From the NCBI GenBank assembly GCA_010645155.1, contig CM021317.1, positions 8,497,704-8,561,703 of the forward strand: 64,000 bases of DNA, in the 5' to 3' direction. Numbering within the stretch: position 1 is the stretch's first letter; every line of letters begins with the position of its first letter. Source of the stretch: Tigriopus japonicus. Lineage: Eukaryota > Arthropoda > Copepoda > Harpacticoida > Harpacticidae. Below are positions 22,349-34,300 of the stretch, piece after piece. The position numbers and the translations under genes were made by a program. The notes under the pieces were generated by a model, which was not told the origin of the DNA, did no database searches, and worked only from the letters and a program-made list of their open reading frames with translations.

Positions 22349-23348
22349 TCCAACCAAAAACAACTGAAAATGATGTCCGTCACGATTCAAGAGCTCATAG
22401 AATCTCTACCGTTCATCAACATTTTAAGCATAGAAAAGACACCTTAAAAGTTGCACACAAACGTGTTCCAGATGAAGAACCGTTCACACTTTCCAATTTG
22501 GTCGATAGCATACCAAACCTCATTTCCATGGATGTAGAGACTATTTGAGGGCAGATTGATTTTTAAGTCGTTCAAATCTATTCTTACATAATGAAAATAT
22601 TTTGGTTCAAAATTGGGAGTTGCATGGATTGATCCTGTAACAAAAGATCTCAAGTCATTATTATTATTATTAGTATATTTCAACATTTTAAAGAATGGGA
22701 TTCCTTGCAAAAAAGTTAATATTTCACATTACTGCATAAGTTATGTATATGAAATTAACATTGATATGAAATTAGGTCTACCAACGAGTTACTTTTGGCA
22801 GATCTATTAGATTTAGTTAAAGTACTGTTGGATTACATGAACCAGTCAATGCAACATATTTTGCATAATTCCCTAAATTATGAGAAGTTTTGTCTCTTTG
22901 CATGTGCATGCACAAAGTCACTTTTTGGCGGCCAAAAAAACAGGAAAAGTTGCCACTTGGCAGCCATTTCTATTTCAATATTATTATTGTTACTGTGAAG
23001 ATATTGTGATTCTCAAAACTACTTCTCAAGATTTTTTCCCAAATTTTCAAAATTCGGTGGATTTTTTGGTCATACGCGTGCTCATGAGAAAAAAAGTCTC
23101 AATTTGACACTAGAGACAAGTGACAAGCTTGATCCTCCCCGCCAAGCAATGGCCCTCTCTGGGTGGGTGTGAATGTGTCAGGAAAAGCTTTCTTGAGAAA
23201 GGTTCGGGAGGAGAATCGAATCAAGAACTTCTTGAACATTAAGACATTGATCATCGATCGGCATGTGATAAGAAATATGAAAATAGAAGATGCAATGATA
23301 TGACTGACCAAAAGCGCTTTTGGGTGAATTTTTTTTTTTTTTGTTATT
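22349..23348. other. Spacer with no recognised gene
   Basis: Contains a piece (about 22690-22800) related to 2165-2285, and otherwise nothing recognisable. The ORF at 23099-23395 on the minus strand has no domain I know. Confidence 0.4.
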
Positions 23349-23923
23349 GCGGATTTTCTACTACCGCTACAAGGAATGCGATTCCCTGTAAACAAGGATT
23401 TCTCCCGACAGCTTCAATCCGACCCCAACAGGATTCGAACCCACGCCGTCTGTGGAAGCACTTACACTCGGCTCTTATTATAACCACAAACTACCCCCAG
23501 ACTTCTCAATTCTAGCTAAGCAGGCAGACCGCCGTGACAGTGCGGAGATCCGTGACCTCTAGATGACGTAGGCTGTTTTTTCTGAATTGACTCTGAGAAT
23601 CGAACTTCAAAAAGGATATTTGCGTTACAAACACGGTGGCGCACTCTATGACGTTCCTTATGAAACAATCATTTTTACCAATGCTGTTAGGTAATCCCTC
23701 ATAGAGGGCGGTTTTGTCGACGTCAAAATTGAGATATCTCTATTTTATTTATCTATGTGAGAACGCATTAGTACGCGCAGCCACTCTGGCTTCCTTGAAA
23801 GGATTTCTCCCGACAGCTTCAATCCGACCCCCAACAGGATTCGAACCTACGCCGTCTGGGGAAGCACTTACACTCGGCACTTTTAAGAACGCGCTAGTAC
23901 GCGTGGCCACTCTGGCTTCCTTC
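23349..23923 (-). mobile_element. tRNA-derived SINE-like dimer, interrupted by the 272-base repeat
   Basis: Two similar units stand side by side. On the minus strand each has a box-A-like GCCAGAGTGGC and a box-B GTTCGAATCC about 65 bases apart, in a tRNA-Ser/Leu-like order with a long variable region. The first unit is cut at 23485/23758 by copy B of the 272-base repeat; at the related locus 45136-45434 the same SINE is uninterrupted. The left end carries GGATTTTCTACTACCGC. tRNA origin is inferred from the two boxes; this is not a working tRNA gene. Confidence 0.72.
23486..23757. mobile_element. 272-base repeat, copy B, inside the SINE
   Basis: Same length and nearly the same sequence as 22068-22339, in the same orientation about 1.4 kb away. 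It sits inside the SINE dimer, which gives the relative age: SINE first, this repeat later. Unlike copy A, no clear target duplication is visible. Confidence 0.78.
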
Positions 23924-25399
23924 TTAGTCATTTTTTTTGGCAAAAAGCTCTGAAACTACGTTAACTTTGTTTTAGATAAAACCATTTTGTTTCTTTTTTT
24001 GCAAATTTGATAAGAAGAGCAAATTTATGTTTGAAGTTGGGTAATTGTAAATTTCAAAAATCGGAAAAAGCTTTTTGTTGCATGTACTAATGAGATTGAT
24101 CAAAATCCCTCTTCCGATTACGATACTCTCCTCTGTTCATCAAAAAAACCATTCTGATCCAACGGCTTTTTCCCAACAAAATTAATAAGCTTTCAAACTC
24201 CATTCATTATATTGCATGGTTCCTATTGGTTTTAGAAGTGCAACCAAAACTAAAATTAAAATTTCAGCCTAAGAAGCTTTTTTTATTTACATCACTAAAA
24301 TTTAGATACCACAATTGAGGCTGTCTGAAAAGGCATAAACTTTTGTTTCACATCAGACTTTGTTTAAGGGGCACATTGGAAATCGAACTTTGAATGGCGG
24401 CCAAATAGTGTATTATGTTGAAATTTGGCAATCACTTTGTAAATTCCTCTGCCATTGAATTTCAAAAATTCCCATTGAGGTTACCCAATTTTGATCAAGA
24501 AGCCATAAATTTTCTCTTGCAAAAATTCCGCTTCAAAAGTTGCCATACGGCGGCCAAATTTACCCTGGCGGCCACTAATTTTTTCCGTGGACATTGTCTA
24601 TCAATAGTTGCCACTTTCGTCTCTGAGAGTGCAATGTAGTGTGCGCCTAGACGTCCTAAAATCTATTAGCTGAAGTTGTTAGTCGGCAGTCTCATTATGA
24701 CCAACAGCCTATCGATATTTTCTTGTATTTTTTTACAATTTTTATTGTACAAGAGCTGTCTTGATCTCGTATTTCAAAATGACACCCAAATCAATTGCTA
24801 TACATATGGAGGGTGCCTGTGAGCGTGATTAAAGTTGGATTAATTGAATACAAGATTAATTAGAGTCATATTAACTCCCCTTGAAATGGAAGATGTTTCA
24901 TTTTTGGCGAGAAGAAGAAAGCTAATGGTTCCAGAACAGATTGAATAACTTCATGATTTAACAAGAGAAATGTCTCACTATTTAACAGGACCAAGAGATA
25001 TCGACCTGGACCCTGATGATGACATAGTTTGTCAAAATTAGTTGGTGCAAATGTCTTCTGACGGTCCTCAAGGCCTAAATTGCATCCAGACAATTGAAAA
25101 CCTCCATTGGATTTTCCAACACTCATACAACCCGACTCAAACAGAATTTACATCATGTTATAAAACCTGATTTGCTCTTTTGACGATCATTGAACCATCA
25201 TCAAAATTTGAATCCACGGAATCCAACCATAAAGGGGCAATTTTATATTGTCCTTTGGGTGCTTCTCAAATCATGGACACATCAACTTTTATCAAAAACA
25301 GAGCCTTGGGGAATCAATTCATTTTGGCGTTGACATGACAAAAATGTGTAAAATATTGAAGTAGTTTGTAAATGACTGATACATATTCAACTCTTCGGA
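23924..25399. other. Spacer with no recognised gene
   Basis: Short ORFs only (for example 24866-25126, minus). None shows a domain that I recognise. Confidence 0.4.
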
Positions 25400-25690
25400 G
25401 TGAAAATTTAGCGTTGAACTGTCCTTCAATGCAAACTAGACAAGCCCCGGTTCGATCCCGGGCTTGCCGAGTCCTCTTGGCCTGTGGTAGTAAGTTACAT
25501 GCAGTAATCACGGCCCTTGGCGGCTTAAATGGGCGAACCTGGGGTCATTCCCGAGGGTGAAGTAAAAAATTAATGCTTGTTGGCTTGTAATTGTCCAAGT
25601 GGAGCGGCAATATCCCCATATGGCGGACAGCCTTTATCAGATCACAGCTGCGAAGCTGCGTTCTGACTCCACCACAAGCAAACAAACAAT
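25400..25690 (+). repeat. Probable tRNA-derived SINE with a T-arm-like hairpin
   Basis: CCCCGGTTCGATCCCGGG near 25445-25462 is a perfect T-arm with a box B, extended by CAAG/CTTG into a longer hairpin. A matching tRNA 5' half with D-arm and anticodon arm is not present upstream. The following 230 bases, with GGCGAACCTGGGG and GGCGGACAGCC, look like a SINE body. Low-copy status cannot be judged from one window. Confidence 0.5.
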
Positions 25691-25913
25691 TAGATTACAC
25701 CTTATATATTAGGGAATGTTGATTTCAATAGGCAGCAACGATTTTACTCCTTTGAGATGGCCCATGTGATTTCAAAGACCAAAATAATCAACAAGGAGGT
25801 TGCCAACACCTTTCAATTGCAAACATGATTCATCTAAAAAGACCAGGAAGATGTTCCAGGAGAAAAATAAGCACCTTGGCTTAATCCAAAAGCAAGGGAT
25901 GTCCAGATTGAAG

Positions 25914-26489
25914 GTAGAATGGGCTTGTAACTCGTTGAAATGCACGATATTTGAGCTGTTCAAAAACGTAAGTACACATTTATCTCTTATGAGCAGATAT
26001 TATTTTACCAATTTTGTTGTTTGACTTGTTCGAAGTTATGATTTAATTAGACAAGGTATGTTGGGCGACCCCAACGTATTTACGTATACATAAAGACGCT
26101 TCACGTAAACATAGAAAAAAGCACCAAGAACGAGCAACATGACAAAAATCATGTACCTTGGAAGCCATCTCACACCGAAAATTATCATTTTCTATCCCCA
26201 AGGGTTCACCAAACACAAATATATGAGTACGAACAACATCTTTAATTTCCAAATTCTGGGATTTTGAACAGTTTTTCGCTTTTGACTTCCAATTTTTGAA
26301 ACGTTCAGGGGTCGCTCAATATACCTTGTCTAATTAAATCATAATTTCGAACATGATTGCAAAATAACAAAACATGTAAAATAACATCTACTTTCAACTT
26401 ATACAAGATAAGTCTTAATTTCGATTTTCAACATCGAAGCAAACATCGTGCCTTTTAACGAGCTATAAGCCTTATTAACCTATAATCTG
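25914..26489. mobile_element. Foldback MITE with about 200-base inverted repeats
   Basis: The two halves are inverted copies over long stretches. The outer ends are CAGATTGAAGGTAGAATGGG and, reversed, CAGATTATAGGTTAATAAGG. Both continue through GCTTGTAACTCGTT-like and TTATTTTAC segments to a central TTTAATTAGACAAGGTATG. A related element of similar length is at 47000-47556, and parts occur at 17736-18326. No protein is encoded and no clear target duplication was found. Confidence 0.72.
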
Positions 26490-26499
26490 GATGCCGCAC

Positions 26500-27339
26500 G
26501 TAAATGTTATTTGGAGTGATCTAGACCAAAGGCTTGTCTCCTTACATCATCGAGACAAAGCTCAGGGTCAGCAAAGACATTTATCTGAGTGTAATGGAGG
26601 TTGTGGTGTTATATTGGATCAAAGAGATGACTAAGAACCGCCCCTGGGTGTGGTGGCAAGACATGACACCCTGCCAAGTATCCAAGAAGTCTTTCCTGTG
26701 GCTCTAAGACAAGGGTTCTTACTTTTTTGAGCCTGGGCCCCTTAGCGCTTCTTGAGAAGCCTAAAACCCTTTTAATTTAGATATTGCAATTCAAATGCAT
26801 GTTTTTTTCGCCATAACATTCTGAAATTTTTAGGAAAGTTACTACTGTAATCCAATAACTTAAAATTCGAGTTCATAACGCAACTTTTGGTATTGACATC
26901 CTATAAACTTCCTCTTGTGGCATTATAAGAAATTCTAAAATCAAATTTCCACCCAACACCAAAAGTTGCAACTTTTGGTTCAAATTTCATTTTGCAACTT
27001 TGTTTGCGGCCTAGTAATTGCACTCACAGGTTTAGATCATGATCATAACTCTGGAGAAAAAGAAAGTTATATTACGAAATATGTGAAAAAACTACTTACA
27101 ACTCTTTAAATTTACGGGAAAATTGCGAGGAAAAATTGTCTTTTTCTTCACTTTAAAAATAAAGATGAGTATTTGACCACACTATAGATTGTATATTTAG
27201 TGCAAAAGGTTTGTATTCGTCAACAGTGACTAGGAGTGACCCATTTCACTTCACATATGAATCTTAAACTCTTTTCCAGGAGTTTGCTGTCGACAAGTCA
27301 GGATGTAAAATTCTTCATTATGGTTGCAGATGTAGTTGC
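26500..27339. other. Spacer, hAT-like fragment and 3' UTR of copy 2
   Basis: GGGTTCTTACTTTTTTGAGC with GGGCCCC (about 26712-26750) resembles the end of a hAT-type MITE. From about 27205 to 27339 (minus strand) lies the conserved 3' UTR of GY-rich copy 2, with the same GTGAAATGGGTCACTCCTAG block as copy 1. The rest is unremarkable AT-rich sequence. Confidence 0.55.
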
Positions 27340-28077
27340 TTAATGGTGGTAGCCATAACCGTAGGCGGAACGGTAGCCATAGGCGGGATAACCGTAGCCG
27401 TAGCTTCTGTATCCATAACCGGGCTCAGCCTCGGCTTCACGCTTGTGGTAACGTCCGTAGGATCGGTAAGCGGGATAGCCGTAGCTTCGGTATCCGTATC
27501 CATGTCCGTATCCGTAGCTGGGCTCAGCCTCGGCCTCACGCTTGTGAACACGACCGTATCCGTATCCGTAGGCGGGAGAAGCATAACCGTAACCGTAAGC
27601 AGGGCCATAACCATATCCTCGAGACACATGAGTGTAGCTACCAGAGTAACCATAAGAGGGCTCAGCCTCAGCAACAGCGGTGGGTTCGGCATCAGCCTCG
27701 GCCTCACGCTTGTGGTATCGGTGACCGTAGCCATAAGAGTAACCATAAGCGGGGTAGGAGTGGCCGTAACCATAGGCAGGGTAGCCGTATCCATAACCGG
27801 GCTCGGCGTCAGCATCAGCCTCGGCCTCACGCTTGTGCAGACCACGGTAACCATGGCCGTATCCGTAACCACCATATCCATGACCATAACCGTAGCCAAG
27901 GCTGCGGTATCCGTGTCCGTATCCGTATCCAGGCTCGGCAGAGACGGCAGCGGCCAAAAGGACGGCAAGACAGATGAACTGCAAGAGAAAGAGAATATTA
28001 TTATTATTATCATGGATATCACCTTATCTTTTCACTAAGCAAGCACTAAAGTTTGTTTCAGTACTTACGGATTTCAT
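27340..28077 (-). CDS. Secreted Gly-Tyr-rich multi-module precursor, copy 2
   Basis: Exon 1 is 28069-28077 and exon 2 is 27978-27340; 215 residues, the same protein as copies 1 and 4. The exon 2 DNA differs from copy 1 by only a few mostly silent changes. The intron, however, is of a different type: it carries AAACTTTAGTGCTTGC and an ATAATAATAAT run before TCTCTTTCTCTTGCAG, as in copy 3. Module layout and processing sites are as described for copy 1. The gene points left, with its promoter facing that of copy 3 across 9 kb. Confidence 0.9.
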
Positions 28078-28163
28078 GTTGATTGTTGAGTGGATGACTT
28101 TGTCGGCAGCAAAGTTCAGCTAGAAGATTCAGTGAGACTGTGCCATTCTCCGATGATCTGTTC

Positions 28164-28172
28164 CCTTTTATA
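28164..28172 (-). promoter_or_regulatory. TATA box of GY-rich gene copy 2
   Basis: TATAAAAGG on the minus strand in the same position relative to the shared CACAGTCTCACTGAATC leader. Sequence upstream of the TATA box differs from that of the other copies. Confidence 0.82.
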
Positions 28173-28349
28173 CTAGAACCAACGATGAAGTCGATGGTTG
28201 CTGCCTCTCGTTCGAAGGAAGCAACGGCCAAGCCTCGAACCAAGAGGGGCTTGTCCAAGGGATTGTCTACCGTACGAACGAACATGTACATGTACGAACA
28301 GCGTCATGTGATTGTTCACTTTGCTCTGCATTTTGCCAATCCTCCGTCT

Positions 28350-31300
28350 CCCCGAAAGTAAGGTACCTGCGTGGCAATTAGCGTTGGCGCATTCCGAAAT
28401 ATTGAACCAAGTAATAAGTTTAACCTCATTGTAGGGCCATTGACTGGGTTTAATGACACCATGGTTTCCAAGTTTAACATTCCAAAAGGCGATCCTGCCG
28501 CATGGTCTTGTTGCAACTCTATGTTGTCTATCATATCATGAACACCATGTTTTGTTTGAGATTGCGAAGAGATTTTTCAACCAAAACCATACCAATTACA
28601 AATAATCGGATGACTGCTGGCTTTTTCATTCAGCGTAAATGTAAATTTGTAACCAAACCACAAGCGTATTTGCCAGACTTCCATGGAAAGATTTGACCAA
28701 GTTTTCAATGTATTTGACTGGGACAAATGACTTCCTATGTGTTCAGTGTCCTTGTTCTGGTGCATTCTCAGAATGTCGTTCGAGTGAGATCTCATAAGCG
28801 CATTCATTAAGATTATTACTACAAGCAACATTTGTCGAATGATTCCTACAACTCTTAGTGATCTCAATGCTTGGAGGCTGCCTCGTTCAACTAGAATTGA
28901 GGTTGTAAATAAGGATATCATTCTATAGCCCATTTGACCTTTTTGTTACATAATTCGTTGTGTAGAGATCCTGACTGGCAGCCTATCACTATCAATCCTA
29001 CTCCGTGAGAATTACCAATATGCGAAGGGATGCGTCTAGAACTATCTTTGGCACAAAGAGCAATCTGACGTTGAAGTACGAAACCCACGAGCTGAACTTT
29101 GCTCTTTACCAAGCCTCCAAAAAATCATTTTCCGAAGCGTTCGTGGGCTTCGGTCGGGGTGGCATCAGGGGTGCCGACCCCAAGAATCCCGTCATGGAAT
29201 TCACGTCATTTCTTTGCATGGCAACATCCAAGGTCCTTTCGGTAAAGGCACTCCCAGGGTCTAATAAAACAATTGCAAGAATCATTGAAAAGGAAGGTGT
29301 CTGATTGTTTCTCTCAAGAAAGACAGGAACCCTTGACTCGAGCTCTTTAGTGTGGATTATTGAATGGGCCAAGCCCCTCTCGAGTTCACAAGGGTACATG
29401 TACCGGTAAAGGCACTAACTACATACTGTAGGTACTTTACCACGGATACCAACTTGGAAGCAACATTTGATTGGCCGAGAAATGAGGCGTGGATCCGCCA
29501 AAGGACCTCCAACTCAAGATCTACTTGCGAACAGATACTTCGAATGCTAAATGTCGTGACTTGATGAAGCTAAAAAGAATGCTTAAGGAGAATTGAGTTA
29601 AATGTATGGCAGAGGGCTTAAAGATGAGAGTGATGCATCAGTTGGCCGAGGCTTGACCGATTCCTTCTTAGAACAACAAAAAAATATCAGTTGGCCTTTT
29701 CTTTCTTGGAATCTAAAATTTGAGTCTGAGCAAAAAAAGAGCCCTTGGAAAGTCCATGTTTGTGATTCGATATGTGTTTCTGCCTGACTTTTGGTCTCCT
29801 TAGGGCTAAAAGCGCATTCAAAAATCTTGAATACACAATTCCAAAGCTTTTATAACTCCCCATTAATACAGTTCGTGTCTATTCTAACCCATGAAGAAAG
29901 TAGCAATTAAAAGATGTATCATGCCATCTATGATGATTTTCCCATTTTAGATCTGAAACGGGGTCCTTTGCTAGTTGATTCGTCGTTTTTTGACTCGAGG
30001 GTAGGCCAAGCCTCCACAAGATTGCAGAAATCATCGGATCATGCCATGTAGACTTGTGCATTTTTGACGAATGAAGTGGCTAACAAAAAGATAAAATTGC
30101 TCGAATCGACCTGAACTGCCAAGAAACCCACGGTGCAAATTGAATCGCCTCAAGGAATGAGCGACATTTTCAATAGACATTTCAAAAGGTTGTCCTCGTT
30201 CGAATAGCTCGGAACTAAGTGATGCTCATGATGAGGTTGCTACAACATCATTTGATCTCATTCTTTGTTGACAGTTCCTCCAGGACCTCTCGGCATCCTT
30301 TGAACCTGAAGCTGTGCTTTAATTACCTCTTTTACAAATGATCAAGAGCTATAATGATAGGAGCTGGAAAAAGATTGAACAGTCCTGTAAGCATATAATT
30401 CAATAAGAATTTGCTTTACTAAAATCTAGTAAATTACCATTTGTTGGACACCTGGAACGAATGAGCGTCTAGACATTCTACATCATAAACATTTCATCTA
30501 GCCGCAGTTTTCCATTCTTCACTTTCTCTTCCAATTTTAAACCTAGTGGTCAACCATATTTAGGATTTTGACAAACTACGTCTAAGACTTTTGGCGTCTT
30601 GAATGAACATCTTGGTTGCCGTTGCCCTTTTATTGTTTTTGTTCATGTGTGGTACAAATATACAATTGTAATGTCATTGCCATCAACAGGAGTTCTGTGA
30701 ATATTTTGATCTGATTCTTGAAGCTCCCATCCACCATTCAAACCACTCTTGTCACAAAGGTTCTCGATCTCAGGGTAGGATTCATATTATGTATATCCAT
30801 AACGATCTGACTACATACGTTTCCAGTAGCTTTGTCTTGTGATGTGGTGAGTTACAAATATGATGCCGCTCTGTTTGCAATCACTCACGAATCATGACCA
30901 AAGGCACGAAATTGGAAATGTCGAGGGTCGTTCGTGGTTGCTTAAAGCCAACACCTCTCAAGAACTTGTCCATAAAAATTGCCTAACATTTTATTACAGG
31001 GGTTTACTCACACCTACCATAGCAATCATATCGATCATCTTGGCAGATTTTGGGATAGAAAGATGAATGTATAGGGCTCCATCTTGTGCCGTTATGTATC
31101 GAATCTTATCATAACCCGAAATCCAACTTGCTAATCAAATCAGCAACTGCGTTCCTCTCTCTCTCTTCTGTCTTTCAAACAGAGACGATTCAAGAATCTT
31201 TGGGGTTGGAGGTAAAGTTCTTGGCGTATTTGTAATGAATAAGAACTAATGAAAATGTCCATGTCCTTCCTTAATAAAGGTCCATAACTATCGATCTACC

Positions 31301-34300
31301 ATTATTTTAAATCTATTCAAAAAAGAAGGGATCTGAACTTAGAGCATTTGTTAAGAGATACAACACTCCAATATTTGAGAATCCGAATGTCAAGAGATAG
31401 AGATAAAACTCTTTATGTTTGTTGTGGGTTGAAATGTTAAAGTTGAAATTGAATCAAAGAATGCGAGTCAACCCATCCTGATCCAGTTTCAATGCCAAAT
31501 GATCGCGCCATCTATTTATGGTTGCACGAAAAATAATACCCTACCACTCAAGCTTGACATTTTGGGCTGAATATTTTAACCAAAGGTTTTTTTTTCAACT
31601 GCTGATAAAACCCGTCTTTCACATACTTTAGGAAGGGATGTTACGGAGACAAGTACTCAATCGATGTATCCAAGTTCAGTAAACTATACTTTCGTACTGG
31701 CTTCTGGAATTTGTAACGATAGCTTTAAACTAGTTATACCAGAATGAAATTTTTTGAACTAGTTCGGGAGGTTGTTTTGTCTCATACATAGTTCGAATAA
31801 GTACAGATCATTCATTAGCATCTATGACTTTTCTTATCCAAACAATCACGTTTCACCACGCACTTGGCATTGACACGACAGAATGTAGTTGAAAGCCATC
31901 AGCTTGAATGAGTGATAAACACGAGGGTATCAGTCTTTGGGCAACTACAAATGAATTGTGCTTGCTCTTTTTTTAAATCTGGAAGTGTGTATTTGTAAAA
32001 AAACGTCTTTCTTGCTTTTTCCATACAATTTTTGACTGAAGTTCCATCCAGGAAAAGTAAAAGTGTTAAAATGATAATGGTTGATTTGCTTTGGAAGTTG
32101 CAGCTGAAGCAACTCGTTTAGAAATATTACATTGATGACATTTTCAAGACAAAGAAAACTTAAAATTAAGGCCCCCATTATTCGAAACTTGAAATTAGGA
32201 AAGGGCTATAAAATAGACGACAAAAGTCAAGATAGGTAAATTGGTTTCATTCGAAGGAAAAGGACATCTTCAAGTAAAAACCAAATTTAATTACACACTC
32301 ATAGATTTGTCTAACTTGAAAACATTATATCCATATTTTAGTTGCCATCCATATTTTACTTGACTAATCTCAGATCAACGACGACCTTTGCAAGGCACTT
32401 CCTTCAATAACAAGTCACCACATTTTATTGGTTCCTGAGGGCCACAAAAAGCCCTTCGTGAACGATAAACATAATTTGAGGTATTTATAGTAGTAGGATA
32501 TTAGAGATAACGAAAGTATTTGTAGTTAATTCTTATCTAGAGTCATATGGTCTCTAGATCATCACTAAAAAGACCCATTCCCCACACACTAATGAATGAC
32601 AATTCATCATCGGGATTTCCGATCAGGGTGGGGATTTTTGCCCACCCCACTCCACTTCCAACGCCTCTACGTCTAACTTCAAGACAGACAGAGCAGACCA
32701 TCCATCCATGATGGTAGTGATAGAGGTTAGTAGAGGCTTGATAGAATATAGTACGTGTGTGTCGTCGTGTACCAGAGATGTTTCATAAATTCTCTTCAAA
32801 GACAACATCAGCACATTTGAAGAAGCAAAGACGACGGCAATCATGATGATGATGAAAATTGTGGTTATGAGGGGCTTGGCATTGTATCTCGGTTACGTGT
32901 GCGTAACTGAGAGGGATGAAGGGAATAACTTCGAATGAGATGGACTTGTTTCTAGTGTTTATTAGCGTAAATAAGTCGACTTACGTTAACACTTTCTTTG
33001 TTTTGATCAATATGATGCTGGAAAATGCACTATTTGTTTTCTTTTTAAATCAGGTCTGAAAAAAATGTACGTTTTGCTGAATTCTTTCCAACCATTTTCG
33101 CATATTACAGTAGTTTGAATTTTAATCAACTTTCTAGCCTTCGATAACAGCCACAATTTTGAAGATGCGACGTTTTCAAAAATCAAAATGACTGCAGACA
33201 ATATTTTGAAAAAGTTATCAAATTCAAATAAGTCTCGAAGATGTGATTTTTCTAAGAAACTAAAAGGTACGGTAATTAAAGTGACAGAAGATTTTATTTA
33301 TAAAAGTGGTTCAATTCAAATAGGTGTTATTGCCCTCCTCCCCCGTTCTATGAATGGCTGGTAGTGCATGAGGTTCGTTTGTCTCTTGGTCATATTAATG
33401 AGTAGTTAAAGGTCAAAATAAGACAAAGGTTATAGAACCTTGGCCGATTGGTGCTGAGTATTTTCAAAGAAGTCATCCTGCAGACTTACATAACATTGGT
33501 TCAATCCAAAAAATGAGATCTCTTTTTCTATGAGAAATGAATTTGCTATGGAGTTCACTGACTTCCAGACAATGAAACACAACTTATTTCAAACAACTGA
33601 CCAGTCTTCCTCTATAAACAATAATTGCGAGGTTCTTTTAACGCGGACTATTTTAGAGTCATCGGCAGGCCTCGGAATTTGATGCAAAACACTTTTATTG
33701 GCATTTTGGGCCCTTTTTTGCACAGATATGCATTTTGAGCACTTGTTTGTATCGAATTGTATTTTGAGGACTTATTTGCATTTTCGAAACTTTTTGGGAA
33801 AATGAACAGAAAAAATGTGATTTTCAAAGGTGGTTTAGGGATCAAATACAATTTTCAGACATAATATTTGGAAATTTGATTTGATGTGATTTTTCCATCT
33901 CATATTTTTAATTTAATTTTTCTGATACAAACTTTTGAAGATGTGTTACCTTGACTAACAAAGCCCCCCTTTACTTTGTGAAAGGATTGCAAGTTTACAC
34001 ACCTTAATAACTTACAGGTGTCAACAAGGGAGATACTTTTACCAAATATAGTCTTTTTCTCAAAATTAGTGTTCGAAAAATGGAATTGACAAAACTATTG
34101 GGTTTAGGCCTATTTGAAAGAGGTGCATTTTCCCCAGGGTGATGGACTTTATTCTAAAAGTGTGTTGTTGTCATATTCTAGAATGTGATAAAACAATTAT
34201 TTCTTACATTTTACCAAAACTTCCATTTCTTGGTTTCCTTAACATGATATGAATTGATTAAACACCTTGATTTTGGACTTCGAGAAATGATTCATATGTT

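Noticed and set aside
25441..25466. Possible tRNA gene, from a perfect T-arm with GGTTCGATCCC
   Set aside because: No D-arm, anticodon arm or matching 5' acceptor strand lies upstream; better explained as a SINE or tRNA fragment.
29005..29399. Overlapping 99- and 97-residue ORFs on opposite strands
   Set aside because: Neither shows a domain, splice signals or a family match that I can recognise.
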